Part shown: in pieces, positions 44,240-55,711 of the stretch
Layout: each line of letters opens with the position of its first letter
Numbering within the stretch: the first letter of the stretch is position 1
NCBI GenBank assembly: GCA_001695595.3
Contig: MBPM02000017.1
Location: 951,890-1,015,889, forward strand
DNA length: 64,000 nucleotides
Direction: 5' to 3'
Source of the DNA: Plasmopara viticola
Taxonomy: Eukaryota; Oomycota; Peronosporomycetes; Peronosporales; Peronosporaceae
The notes under the pieces: generated by a model
Database searches by the model: none
Told to the model about the DNA's origin: nothing
Seen by the model: only the letters and a program-made list of their open reading frames with translations
Position numbers and translations under genes: made by a program

Positions 44240-45170
44240 CCTTTTGTATATTCTATTCGACCTAAAAACCTTAAGGATAAAACAAGAATGAAATTTCCAG
44301 AATATACGCCATTTATAAAAACGGACAAAGTAGGCTTAATAAAATAAAAAAATGGTTTGCAGAGTACGACACTTTAGAGCTTAAGTGTTAACGTGGTGCC
44401 TGAGTCTTCTATGATCCGGAACCTAGTTTTGCGTGGGTTGTATAAGCTTCAGCTGTTTCACCGTTTTTAAATACATGCCCTTTCGAAGCTTAAAGAGCTC
44501 TCCATCAAAAGCTCATTGGTGGGCTATTAAGCTCACGAGTCTTTCGTTTTCCCTATCAACGAAGCCGAAGAGAACAGCTGAGTTTTAATAAGTGTAGATC
44601 AAGCAAAGCCAACTGAGCGACTAACTGCAAATTGCTCCTCATTACCTAAGCTATGTGACAGGGATTCAATAGCAGGCAAAAGCACTGAGCCATGGACCAA
44701 CGTAAGGAGCTAGCATTAAAAACCCACTAGTGTAGAAACACTAATGTTAAGTTAGCCCCTTTGAATGCAAATTTTGGGCGGGAAAGATCACTCTTTGTAA
44801 TTGAGTCTTCCCACTACGTGGCTCGTTCCAATAGTTCGGATATAATTGCCTCCCACTATGTGGTGACGAGCGTCCTTGCCTTGAATATTTGAACTCGACA
44901 TGAAAAGTGGTACTATGTAGCGCAGTCGTGAAGAAATCTTTTTGAAGGTCACCTGTTGACAAAGGGTTGGTCGACGAGCGAGGAGAAGTAGGCGAGGGAA
45001 AATTGTTAGTTGCGTCAATTGCGAAGTAAAATCTTATCACAAATTCTTTTGTGTTCTTGTCTTGCTATAGCCTAGTTCTCAGCCATCGACTAACTGATTG
45101 GCTACTATCGATACACCGACACTTACTGTGTCTATCGAATGAGTATATAAATACACGACTCTGACCTCGT
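44240..45170. other. Unassigned region
   Basis: No gene recognised. TAGTGTAGAAACACTA (about 44729) is a small palindrome. A minus frame at 44747-45040 is unknown. It could contain an LTR of the neighbouring gypsy remnant, but no second copy was seen on the other side. Confidence 0.3.
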
Positions 45171-45179
45171 ATTTTCGAA

Positions 45180-45440
45180 AACAATGAGAGGAACTCTAGT
45201 AATATGATCGTAAAATGCGATTTAAGTGTGGAACTCGAAACTTTAATCGTTGACAAGCAGGCCTTGTGCTCAGGTAACACCCTTGCTCTTCTGGCAAGCC
45301 AAGGACCAAAAGTCGTTTTCTTAATCGGCAAAACTCAATCATTCTGTGCTACCGACATAGGAACTCTAGTCTTGTTACCATTCGCTTTGGCTACAAGTAC
45401 GTAGGCAACACATAACGTTGACGCGCATGATGCGAATGAG
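45180..45440 (-). other. Orphan WP 3' flank
   Basis: On minus this matches the shared 3' flank: GTTATGTGTTGCCTACGTAC, AGCCAAAGCGAATGG, and TCCTTGGCTTGCCAGAAGAGCAAGG (near 45280-45300). No WP coding sequence is attached. Confidence 0.45.
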
Positions 45441-45789
45441 TGCGAGCGAAAGATTATCTTTGACGTAGGTTTTTCGGTAAAAGCACAGCGGCAGTGCTTA
45501 ATAAGTAAGCAATTAATTGTAATTTATGGCAGGTGACTTGTTATCAAAAGAATCTCGATAATACGATTACAGTTATTGATTATCAGAGTTCTTTTGTTGA
45601 GCGAAATATCAACTTTCTAAGGATTGTAATTGTCGAGTAAAAAACGATCTCTACCACTCCTTGCACTGTATTGAAAATCCATCCCTTGTCACTAGAAACC
45701 TCTTCTTAGATAACTTCCTTTTAATCTCAAACAAAATTGTCTTCGATCTCAGCAGTATCGGTAGTAATACTAGTACTTTGGGCTTTAGC

Positions 45790-46110
45790 TAGCTGTCGTT
45801 TTAAAGTACATAAGACTTGACTTCATACTGAAAGCGATGCTGTGCGCTTAGCAACTGTAACTTTTCATCCACATGTCTGAAGCAGGTGTTGAGCTTGAGG
45901 CCGTTGATGCTGCGCGTAAAGGATCGATGATATCTTTGGGATCATTGTTTCTCAGTAAATGTGATTGCAACGACTAGATGGGCTTTGCAGGCTACTCTGT
46001 CGGACAAATCAATTACAGCCAACTTCAGATGAGGCTGCATGTGATTTTTTCGATGAAGGTGGCTATTTGTCGATATACATAGGCGAGAGCTAAAATTCTG
46101 TTCCGCAACT
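45790..46110 (-). pseudogene. Spacer relic S9
   Basis: The minus frame reads QPHLKLAVIDLSDRVACKAH, then VVAITFTEK. It carries the same blocks as S6 (AAGCGATGCTGTGCGCTTAGCAAC at 45832). It lies 1.1-1.4 kb upstream of WP14. Confidence 0.4.
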
Positions 46111-47160
46111 CAAGTCAAAATTCTACGACGCGAATATTAAGGTATAAGACGGACGAATTAGAAAAATATGTCTTAGAATACGGTATAAGACTAACCAAAA
46201 GCGTGCTGATTACCCACCCTGCAAATGTCGTAACCACAGGTTTTCTTTCACAATGGATTTTCAGTGACCAGCTGCGCTGCGCTTGCATCACTCTGTCTAA
46301 TTCCGGTGCTCTTATCGATCGTGCACGTAAGTAAAACTTATAACTTTACACTAAGACTGTTCACTGATGTCTGGAGCCTGCCCATATGAAAGCACTTTAG
46401 CAGAATATTTACCAGCGTAGAAAACATGCGCTAAGCCCCCAGATGCAAGAGATGGACATCTGTATCGACCATGACATTGTTTGGTCTGAGAGATCCCAGA
46501 CAAATTGATAGATCACTTTTTTACGCGTACTAAGCGCCATCTCAGCATTATGCAAACGGATGCAAGCGAGCTAGGTAATTTTGTGGAAGTTGTATTTGGT
46601 GAAAAAGGCTTTCATTTGCGACACATAATATTGCCTTCAACTTATAGCGCAGCTGAAGCGAACTCCGAAGATGAGAGTGAGTTGAGCTTTGAAGCACTCG
46701 GCAAAATTGCTCTAAACAATACATTTCAAGTGAGGAAGCAATCAAACAAATCACTATAACTTTAGCAAAAACTGGTTAAAAAATAAATGTCAATGAACCG
46801 AAATCATATATTTAAAGCTCTTAGGTAGGAGGCCGAATGTACAGCATTGTGAGCTCTCTTCTCACTAGTGGTGAATATTGTCGTGGCAAAGGGCTACATA
46901 AATTGCATACATGCCAAAAGCGCGTAAAAATGGTGGTACGCGGTAACCATTGCTTTATTAAAAAAACACTCGATAGAGCGAGCAAGTAATTTCTTATCCG
47001 CAGGCTTACGTGATTAATTAAGCCAGTGTGGAAATGCAGCGAATAAAAGGTACAATTACCAGCGGTTAGAGATGATATTGTTGGCGGTCCCCTATTGCAG
47101 ATTTGATCGATCCCGTGGGAGGAGACCAGGTTAATTGTCAGATTGTGAAATCAACACATC
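46110..47160. other. Spacer upstream of WP14
   Basis: Recurrent WP spacer blocks only (GCCCATATGAAAGC near 46380; AGGAGGCCGAATGTACAGCATTG at 46829). The plus frame at 46505-46759 spans repeat blocks and is not supported as a gene. Confidence 0.4.
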
Positions 47161-47182
47161 CTCAGTGCAATATATTGAGACT

Positions 47183-47198
47183 CCTCATTTTCCATTTT
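47183..47198 (+). promoter_or_regulatory. WP14 core promoter
   Basis: CCTCATTTTCCATTTT is an excellent Inr+FPR match, 39 bp before the ATG at 47238. The upstream dyad is degenerate (ACACATCCTCAGTGC). Confidence 0.6.
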
Positions 47199-47237
47199 AT
47201 CTTCCTTCACTAACCCACTTCAAAGCCATTTCAACTT

Positions 47238-48223
47238 ATGATCTCGATGCGTCGACGGTGTGTTATGATGATGACAGTAGTCATAGTGTTTGCACTTTGT
47301 AACACTTGCAAGGTGGCAGCTAGAACCGCGAATATTTCAACCAATCGACCCCGTCCACGGCAGCGATGGCCTGTACGCCTCTTGACTTCGGTCACGAATA
47401 CGCCGGTCTTTACGAAGTTGTTGGGTACGTCATTAGGAAAGAGATTGTTCCCAATAACCTTCTTAAAGACAGCTAAAAATCAAGAGGAAGCTGCGACCGA
47501 CCTTTTCAGGCTTTACAAAGTCAAAGACGCGAGTCATGAACAGAATCTCAACGGTAAAAATTTCGAGAAGTGGGCAAAAAGCGTCATGAAAGTCTACAAA
47601 GACAAGTATCCGTACATAGTGCCTTCAGTAACGGTGAAAGAGCTCCATCCAACAACGGCAACGTCGAGCGTTCATCGCGCTGGCCGTGAAAGCCCCAAAC
47701 ACGCATGATATGGGATTCCGCTTCGAAGACTTGCTGCTACAATTTTAGGCTAACAACAAGAAAAATATAGATTTTTTTACAATATATGGTCGTTAGTGCG
47801 GTCTGTGCACTATCGTGATCGAGAGCAACACATTGTGCATTCAAAAATTGAGCAAAAGCTGGGCGGTCTTTCTAAAAAGACTGGAAAAAGTTAAGCAGCG
47901 ATTCCCCTTCAGACATTTAATTTTTTATTTAGAATAATAAGCGGTGATAGAGAGGTGGCGGACGATATCGAAGAGATGCGCTGTATTAAACGATTCAACA
48001 ACAACACCTTCCTGGTCAAAAAGCTTTGCGATGAAGCGAGTGACCGTCATGTAGACATGAACTTTATGTTGACTACACTGCGTAAGCTGACGCCGAAATC
48101 TCTAAATTTGTTTTCTAGCTCATGAAACGAGAGACCTCGTCCGGTGTAGACTTGATAGTCGAGGCGATGGCTTAGTCATTGACATCTGGTCAAGCGTAAC
48201 GATTCGACTGGAAGTATGTACCG
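47238..48223 (+). pseudogene. WP14: family member truncated by frameshift
   Basis: The open part (47238-47708, 156 residues) has a signal peptide (RRRCVMMMTVVIVFALCN), RQRWPVRLL at 41-49, and the first WY helix (NFEKWAKSVMKVYKDKY). It then changes frame near 47630 and ends. Downstream pieces survive (RFEDLLLQF before a stop, ISGDREVADD, RFNNNTFLVKKL, and the C-terminal region to 48223). A 3' intron remnant, GGTAAG ... TTTGTACAG, lies at 48224-48289. A shortened secreted protein with half a WY module could still be made. Confidence 0.75.
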
Positions 48224-48289
48224 GTAAGATTTTTACTTGACGTACGATCTCTTGTGTTGACTTGATATGTTGCTTGTGTGTTTGTACAG

Positions 48290-48950
48290 CGTCGAGTGAT
48301 AGGGACTAGAAACAGTCCTGCGTCAGAAGCAGAAAACACTTGACCCGTGGTGATTGAAAGAGCGACGCTTAATACCATCTAGGCTTGCCAGGTGTTGTGG
48401 CTTGCATGTAAGCCATCAATAAAACGATTTGTCAAAACAGTACGCTCGAGGCTCTTGTATGGGAGGAATGAGCGGACGATGAGCGAACGAGAAGACTCTT
48501 CGAGATGCTCTTACAGCGTTTTCACTGTAAGTTCGGGCCCAAATGCACGTTAAGTCTGCCTTCCGGCCTAAAAGCTGCTTGATCAGTCGGGTCAAATTCT
48601 CGCATTAAAGTCACATCGAGCGTCTTACGAGGATGACCGTACTTGGATTGAAAAGCGGTTCGATGAAAGGGATTTTCCGGTCTCGGAGTCATTCTCTGCA
48701 TTCGTCTATCACTAGCGCCACACGCTCGTCAGTACAAAATCTACACGGTGGAAAATCGAGCACATCCACCTTCACCCCTGGATTCAAATTTCGTCGTTAT
48801 AATTTGCACCGTCTGTAAGGCCCCCTACGGCTTTCATCGGCCCAATGTGGCGAAAAAATTATTTATGCGCTATTCCAGGAAAATAAAATCTGGATGTTTT
48901 TATAATATAAATTACCCGGGCTTAGTGACATTGCATAAGAGCCACAAACC
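48290..48950. other. WP14 3' flank and unassigned sequence
   Basis: 48290-48430 is a shared WP flank. 48440-48850 holds minus-strand codons SKYGHPRKTLDVTLMREFD, with an AT-hook-like GxPRK resembling the gypsy-side region near 44200. The identity is unclear. Confidence 0.3.
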
Positions 48951-48953
48951 GAT

Positions 48954-49085
48954 TGTTGTGCAGAAAGTAAAAACCGAAGTTAATATATTTATCTAGACCA
49001 ATGAACGGCTACCATATGTAATTACTGTGACAAATACTGTGACGCCGTCCACCTGTAACATGCATTCAGCGGAGTAATCTCAACA
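48954..49085 (-). repeat. Copia 3' LTR
   Basis: About 132 bp. It aligns with 53142-53310 through AAAAACCGAAG, GGCTACCATA, ACTGTGACGCC and CATGCATTCAGCGG. It lacks the inverted segment present in the other LTR. Confidence 0.8.
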
Positions 49086-49099
49086 CTCCAACTCACCGC

Positions 49100-50646
49100 T
49101 AATGCTATGTGTGCTTTGTTGCTGACTTGGTCTTGATGCCGGAGGCTTCGCGCAGATACTTCAGCATTTTAATTCCAAGTGCCTTCGTCAGCATATCTGC
49201 AAGCTGATTCTTCGTGTCGATTTAATCGATCTTTAACAGTCTTTCTTGCACGTTCTCACGGAAATAGTGTTTCTTGATGTCCACATGCTTCGTCCTAGCA
49301 TGGTATTAGGCGTTATTGGCCAACGCAATCGCACCTTGGTTGTCTTCCCAAACCTGTGTTCAATAAACTTGCTCGTGACGCATGTCCTTTAGCATTGACC
49401 GCGTCCAAAGAAGTTCTTGCGTGCATAAACCGAGAGCCGTATACTCAGCTTCCGCCGAGCTAAGCGCAACTGTCCGTTGGTTCGTCGACTTATATACCAC
49501 TGGTGCGCTCGCAATCATGACTATAATTCCCGAGACCGAGCGTCTGTCATCCGTGTTGCTGCCCCAATTTGCACCTGAGGATTCTTTAACCGCAACTCTC
49601 CCACTTCCTCAGTAGACGATACCAATTTGACGCGTGGTCTTCAGATACCGTACTATTCGAATTGCTGGGTTCCAATGTTGTAGTCCTGGGTTCTCCAGAA
49701 AACGTGATAGCTGTGTCACCACGTAAGCAATATCAGGCCGAGTGCATGTCGTTATGTACAGCAAGCATCCAATCAAAGAGCGATAAGGCTTTGATCGTAT
49801 TGTCGACCGTCTCTCTTCTGTTGTGGGTGACTGCTTTGACAACAGCTTCAATCCTGATACGCATGGGTTTTCAACACTCTTGGCATCTTGTTGACCGAAT
49901 CGCTCGACTACGTCGTCGATGTAGCGAGTCTGTTTGATCATCAATATTCCAGCTGACCTGTCGTGATCAATTTCTATACCCAAAATAAATTCCGCCTGAC
50001 CAAGCCCCTTCATCTTGAAAGCATTCTTGAGTACTCCCTTTACTTGATTTAATTCTTTGCTGCTTCTTGCTGCGATAATCATGTCATCCACATATAGTCC
50101 AACGTAAGCAAAACCTTCTTTAGTTCTCTTGACATAAACACATTGATTTGCTCCGCAACTCTTAAAGCCATTCCTGACGATGACACGATGTATTGTCTTG
50201 TTCCAGGCACTCGATGCTTGCTTCAGTCCGTAAATAGCCTTGTTTAGTTGACGTATGTACCCCTGAGCATTGTGCGGAACTTCCATAAAAGTGTTGTCCA
50301 TCAACGCGCTATTGAGAAAAGCCGTGTCGACGTCCAGCTGTTCCATTTGATAGCCACATTTCGCACATACCGCGCGCATTATTCGGGTCGATTTCACGTT
50401 GGCAACTAAGGAATAAGTCTCGGAAAAGTCAGCGCCATACTTCTGCTTGAAACCTTTCGCGACCAGTCGTGCCTTGTATCGCAAATTAGCGCCATTATGA
50501 TTACGCTTCTTGGCAAATACCCGTCGTGATCCAATTGTGCGTCTAATCTTCCTTCGTGGCTGCAATGTCCATGTTTTATTCTCTTCGTGAGAGCGAAGCT
50601 CAGCATCCATTGCTTCACGCCATTTCATTGCATCGTCGCTTGCCAT
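49100..50646 (-). pseudogene. Copia reverse transcriptase / RNase H
   Basis: The open part (50646-49609) contains the copia RT domain: W..A...E......TW, ARLVAKGF, QLDVDTAFLN, YGLKQASSAWN, the catalytic YVDDM (after VGLY), and RPDIAYVV. RNase H follows beyond the frame end with DDRRSVSGI and STNQRTVALSSAEAEYTAL (about 49430-49570). The RT core itself is complete, but it is separated from the rest of the polyprotein by shifts. Confidence 0.88.
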
Positions 50647-51154
50647 TGCTTGAGTATAAGTAGTCGGTAAGTCCTAATCATTGTCACTATTCACGGCGCA
50701 GGCAAGAAAGGCTTCCGCAATTAATCCATCTTCGTCAATACTAGCACGCTTCGGAGTCTGTGGGCCCTCACTGCCTTCTGTCGACTCTTTGTCATCGGTG
50801 CCGTCTCTTTGCATTAGCACCGTCTCAAGTCGTATTATTGTTCGCACCACTTCAGGCCAAAACACCAAACGATCTTCTTGTTCAACTTGTGATAGTTGTT
50901 GATACTTCGTTAGCTCAAGTCTGTTTCGTACAGGGCTCTAAGAAGGCATTAACCGCTGTACAACAGCGCTTGGTGTACGATCTACATCTTCCATTTCGAA
51001 ATCCGCGACTGTCTCTTCGACAGCACCCTAGGATCGTCCGAAACTGGCTGTCGACCCACTTGATGCTGAACATTGACTTCATCACCATCCATCATTACTT
51101 GAGCAATTTTTCCGCCATGAGCTCTTGCGTGTCGTAAATGCCGTCCACCTCACG

Positions 51155-52134
51155 CTAATTCAACTTTACAGAGCGGGTAACTTCAATCTTGGCATTCTCC
51201 AGGTCAAACACGCGACAGCCCTTGACATTCTCTGCATAGCCGAGAAACATACACTTAAAGCTCTTGTGTTTCAGTTTAATCAGTTTCACATCGTCAGAAC
51301 GAGCGTAGCCTTGCGAACCAAATACGCGCAAGTGTTCCATTCGAGGCATCATCTTGAAAGCTAGCTCGCACGTCTTGATGTCAGGATGGACCGTATTGCT
51401 GGAGCGATCAATTAAACAAACCGCTGTACTTACCGCTTCCGCCCACCATTCCGCCGAAACGCTCTTGTAGTGTAACATGCTGCGAGCTTTCTCCGTGATA
51501 GTCTTGCTCATACGCTCCGCCACTCCGTTCTGCTGAGTGCTGTATAGAATGGAGCGCTGGTGTACAATGCTATTTTCTTGGCATATTCTAGCCATTTTCT
51601 TGTTTATAAACTCGGTTCCGTTGTCGGATCGAAACACCTTAGTCGTGCACCCCACTGGTTTTCGTATAACGTCAGGAAATCCTTGAATCTGCCATCCACT
51701 TCACTCTTGCTCTCGATCAGAAAATGCGCAAGATCTCGTGAAAAATCATCCCTAAACGTGAGAACGTACTTGGCACTACCCTACGAAGAAGTGCTCATTG
51801 GCCCCATGACATCGGTGCGAACACGCTCCAATACACGTGTCGTCTTTGTTATCGAACGAGACGGAAACACTTTGACCGTCTACTTGCCCTTCAAACATCC
51901 GGCACACATTATTTCCGAGATTTGCTTGATGATTGGGATGCCATTAGTCAAGCGCTGTGTCCTGATCAGCGCATCCTTGTTGGGGTGCCCCATGCGTGCA
52001 TGCCAAAGCTCCCACTGATCGTCAGCCCCGGAATATTCAACAAGACATGCTTCTTCTTGCTCACAGTCAAGAAAATACGACTTTCCAACTTTTCTACCCG
52101 ACGCAATTGCTTGTTTCTTGCCGAATGACAGCAA
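51155..52134 (-). pseudogene. Copia integrase region
   Basis: The zinc-binding HHCC part shows WELWHARMGHPN ... CAGCLKGK (52134-51880). A core segment with VRTDVMGP and YVLTFRDDFSR follows near 51750-51830 in another frame. Then FRSDNGTEFINKKM and QQNGVAERMSKTITEKARSML (51655-51155) give the second catalytic Asp and the Glu. At least two frame changes. Confidence 0.85.
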
Positions 52135-52198
52135 TATTCTGTCGATCCGGGAAGGTCCAGAATTTCAACCATGCGAATCCCCATTCCGTCCAGACCAG

Positions 52199-52531
52199 TC
52201 AGTTCACCGTGCCAGCTCCTAAGACGAGCAACTCCTTCCCGTCTGCAATCGTAACTTCGATGCTAGCCTCTAAGCCCTTGTAATCGAACAAGTCCTCCCT
52301 GTGAGGGGTCATGTGGGAAAATGCTCCACTGCCCATCAGCCATCCTGATACCTTACCTTCACCAATCGCAGACACCGTGTTGTCGCTGTTGAATCTCTTA
52401 CCGGCCGGGCAGTTTCGCTTCATGCGTCCAAGTTGGGCACAGTTAAAGCCCTTGCCCTTCACCGTTATTGCGTGGAGGACCACCCTTTCGTCCATTGTTT
52501 CGTCAATCTTTGAATCTTCTAGCAATTCCAT
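52199..52531 (-). pseudogene. Copia zinc knuckle and protease
   Basis: The knuckle reads GFNCAQLGRMKRNC, so the first Cys and the His of CCHC are replaced. The protease site reads WLMGSGAFSHMT where the family has DSGA; the catalytic Asp is Gly. Confidence 0.8.
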
Positions 52532-52889
52532 TGATGTGAAGCGCTATCTCCGCAGCTTCGTTCCTCTGCTGCTGCTCTGATTCTTTAAGCAGCTTCTCCT
52601 TGACTTCAATCAATGAAATGTCCCTCGTATTCTCCAAAATCGACGAGATCAAGTCATACTCCAAAGGTAGACTGCTGAGAAGTACCATCAGCTGGCGCGA
52701 ATCATCAAGTGTCTCTCCCGGAGTCTGAAGTCCCACCACTAGCTCGTCAAAAGAGTTCAGATGCTCTGCCACGCTTGTCCCACTTTCCATCTCGAGCTCG
52801 TGTAGTCGACGACTCATCACTACACGATTGTGAAGAGTCGAGCGATTATAGAAATCGGGGAGGGTTTGCCGCACCTCCATAGCACGCAT
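52503..52889 (-). pseudogene. Copia gag (UBN2-like)
   Basis: 128-residue open part with LHELEMESGTSVAEHLNSFDELVVGLQ and LLSSLPLEYD, typical of copia gag. The N-terminal part continues toward 53090 in another frame. Confidence 0.82.
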
Positions 52890-53141
52890 AGCTGACCTAA
52901 TCTTGGTCTGGTGCTGGATGTCAATACCTAGCGCCTTGACATCATTATCCAGCCACGCCTCTGTGACGTCACTCCCCCTTGACGGCCACGATGTGTCTCA
53001 GGAGACCCTTCCGCGCCAGGACCATCCTCATATTAAATTCCCAATGGTAATAGTTTCCACATCTTATGAGGACTTCGGTGCGCTTGTTCATAGTGGGAGA
53101 GGATGTTGCTCGAGAAGGAAAGCTTGTTGCGACCGTTAACT

Positions 53142-53310
53142 TGTTGAGTGGAAAGGAAAAACCGAAGTGAATATATATATCCAGACCAACAAAAGGCTAC
53201 CATACGCAATTACTAATTGTGACGTACTTGTTGATACTGTGACGCCATTATTGTTGAGTCTACACCGCTGAATGCCTGTTCAACATGCATTCAGCGGTGT
53301 AATCTCAACA
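53142..53310 (-). repeat. Copia 5' LTR
   Basis: About 169 bp, TGTTGAG...CTCAACA. It carries a long palindrome at its outer end (see next feature). The inner neighbour GTTGCGACCGTTAACT (53128-53141) is the probable primer-binding region and recurs in the remnant at 30.8 kb. Confidence 0.8.
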
Positions 53311-53316
53311 ATAATG
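53246..53316. repeat. Palindrome across LTR edge
   Basis: CATTATTGTTGAG at 53246 pairs with CTCAACAATAATG ending at 53316. The arms continue through TACACCGCTGAATG / CATTCAGCGGTGTA. The palindrome includes six bases outside the LTR and is absent from the other LTR. Confidence 0.8.
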
Positions 53317-53319
53317 CAT

Positions 53320-54050
53320 GATATATCAGCAGCAAACAAAGAAGGTTACTAAATTATGCACTGTAGGGATAAAAAACGGATGAGGCGTCATTAGCACTCG
53401 CTCTGGGTTTTTATGTCACTATTGGATCCTACATGTTCTCCTACCTATGATGTACCTTAGGCAAGTAAGTGTTTTTATCCAGAAGTAAACAAAAAAAAAT
53501 CCATTCGAATTTTGTGGATTTTTGTAAAAAAAATAATTCGATAATAGAACTTTTACCGTCTCGCCAGAAAGCCCTGGCTAATTTAATTGAGTCATACCTT
53601 TTCACAGTAGCTGTGCTCGTTGTTGGGGTGAGCAGTGGAGGTGACTTACGAAAAGGAGGCCGATACTACACTGTTTAAAATGTCGTAAGTAGATAGCAAA
53701 ACATGGCACTGCGTGAAAGAAATGCGTTGTACAAAAAATTTGCTCTGCGATGATGTAGGTGCGAGCAAGTAACTTGTCATTCGTGGTTTTGTCAGGCGAC
53801 TAATCACTGCGTCATCGTAGCGCCTTAAAAAAAGTAAGTGCTTTTATTGTTAAGTAAGAAGCGTTCTAACATCGCATCTGTAGCAATCAAATCGATCTTT
53901 TCACATTCAATAGTAGTGAAGTGACTGTTGCGACACAAGTCGTTCAATTTTACCGTCTATCAGAAACAAATCTGTTTAAGTTTCTCAAGTGTGATTAAGT
54001 TAAACACGTGGATGCAGAAAGATTTATAGGAGTCCGCAATAAACAAATCG
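53320..54050. other. Spacer
   Basis: No gene. AAAAGGAGGCCGATACTACACTG at 53654 is the recurrent block normally found some hundreds of bases upstream of WP genes, consistent with the WP15 remnant following. Confidence 0.4.
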
Positions 54051-54054
54051 CAGT

Positions 54055-54405
54055 CGAAAAGTTCAGTAAAACTGGACACAACTTTTGAAAGTCGACATTT
54101 GCGACTCTGTAAGAGATGTTTGATGCTTAAGGACAACAGCGAAGTCGAAGCAATAATTGTGCACGCTATAAAAAAGATGAAGACACGCGTATCTGGGACT
54201 CCATTTTGAAGATCGACGGCTTAAACAGCTAGTAGACGGCGTGATAAGTTTTAAAGTTCTTGGTACGAGCAGGTGTAGGCGTTATGCACTCAATCTCGAT
54301 CGGGAGCGAATTTCCGTGCTTTTAAAAGAGCAATTAGAGCTAGGATTTGTATTTACCGATGCGCTTATTCTTAATTATAAAGCGATCTTTAACGATATCG
54401 CCTGA
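54055..54405 (+). pseudogene. WP15: internal fragment
   Basis: Short homology to the WY-like region: DNSEVEAIIVHAI and DTR.LGLHFEDR at about 54130-54225, followed by Arg-Tyr codons of the YxLYR region near 54270. Many stops, no start or end. Cut off shortly before the inverted-repeat element at 54487. Confidence 0.6.
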
Positions 54406-54486
54406 ATTTTATCTATCTATTTAAGCAGATGCACTACAGGGAGGATTATCGGTAAAGCATTCTGTCCCCAATCGACTTCTAATTAA

Positions 54487-55424
54487 GGAAGCCGGTATCG
54501 ATACACACACACCCTAGGTATATCCACACTATAAGCCACAAACTCTCTTGTTTAAGCGCCACAACCATCGTAAAAACACACCCGTCGCAAATTGAATTCA
54601 CATACCATACATCACACCTAAATCTGCAATCGTGCATGACGGTTGCCGATTAGATTGGTTGCTTTAAAAACGAAGAGGTCGTACTGACTTCAGAGTTTGT
54701 CATACGCTTAGAGCAACAGTATATATTTATGGGAGCCGGTAATGGACGAAAGTTTACACAAGTACGACGGGCTTGCCGTGCGTGCATACAATTTGGCAAG
54801 TTATTGATGCGAAAGAGAATTATTGGATCGACCACTTCCACCGTCACTGGTGGTTGCACCAATTCGTGACACCTAAGTTGCCTGGTGCGAAAAGTCGGGA
54901 TTTTGGCAGTATCATTGCAGATCTGCAGGAACACTACGAGGACTTGCCAGGGCATCGACAACGACTCCTTCACGAAAACCTGTCTAAGCTTACTGCCAAC
55001 ACGAGTACAGCTGTGCAGGATCCATAAATTCTACGAGGACAAGGACGAGGACGTCCCCAAGGGTCTTCAAGCACAGTTAGAGATCCCTCGGAATTTGAGT
55101 ACTTTGTTTCGCACTAAACGAGGCGAACAAGACGAATATGTGGATCATGTATCGAAGAGTGTCATAACAAACGCACTTCCCCATCGTCGCAACGGGTTAC
55201 GCGCAGTGGGGTCCAATGAGGTGGCTCCTCGTTTTGTTTATATTTGTGTTATTCTTGTAAAATACAAATTTTGTACTTCTACAGATTTTAAGCAGGGTAT
55301 GGGTGTGATGTATGGTATGCGTTTTCAATTCTAGCGACGGGTGTGGCGCTTATTCAAGAGAAATTGTGGCTTATACCTGTAGGGGGGGTGGCGATACCTA
55401 GGGGGGTTGTCGATACCGGCTCCC
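54487..55424. mobile_element. 938-bp DNA element with ~130-bp terminal inverted repeats
   Basis: The left end GGAAGCCGGTATCGA and the right end (reverse complement GGGAGCCGGTATCGA) continue as inverted repeats. Shared text includes CCTAGGTAT, TATAAGCCACAA, TCTCTTG, TAAGCGCCACA and CATACCATACATCACACC (left to about 54620, right from about 55300). The flanks share TAATTAA on both sides, a candidate target duplication, though it is near-palindromic. Inside, plus-strand fragments read LLHENLSKLTANTSTAVQDP and an AT-hook-like GRGRPQGS with RDPSEFEYF (about 55035-55110), in different frames. Probably a non-autonomous MULE-like or foldback element; the superfamily is uncertain. Confidence 0.8.
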
Positions 55425-55711
55425 TTAATTAATAGTTGGCCTTGAAAAGAATACTCACCTTTTTTTCAAGTAGCTCTTCTACGGTATTGTACCCTTTTTT
55501 TTCGCAAATAGCTGCGCAGTATGAAGTATTGTATGAATAGCGTTGCAATATACACAAGCTTGGTCCTAAATTACAAGCTTTGTACATTCTAAGCTTTTTT
55601 CTCACCTAGGTGCAATTTGCCACCTATCATGGTGACGATATCAGTACGTAATTGAAAGTGATGAGCACCATATGTTATTTTAGCACCGTACTTCTAAATT
55701 AGAGCAATTGT

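Larger units (their letters stand above)
48954..53310 (-). mobile_element. Ty1/copia LTR retrotransposon, defective
   Basis: Two related LTRs (48954-49085 and 53142-53310) with TGTTG...CAACA ends enclose gag, protease, integrase, reverse transcriptase and RNase H on the minus strand. The gene order is the copia order (integrase before reverse transcriptase). Frameshifts, a lost protease aspartate and a broken zinc knuckle show it is inactive. The LTRs differ by many substitutions and a 25-35 bp length difference, so insertion is not recent. No 5-bp target duplication is visible. Confidence 0.9.

Noticed and set aside
48954..53310. Five-base target duplication of the copia element
   Set aside because: Flanks read CCGAT before and ATAAT after; they do not match.
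54650..54973. Minus frame of 107 residues in the 938-bp element
   Set aside because: The plus strand gives the more protein-like text and AT-hook; neither is a complete gene.
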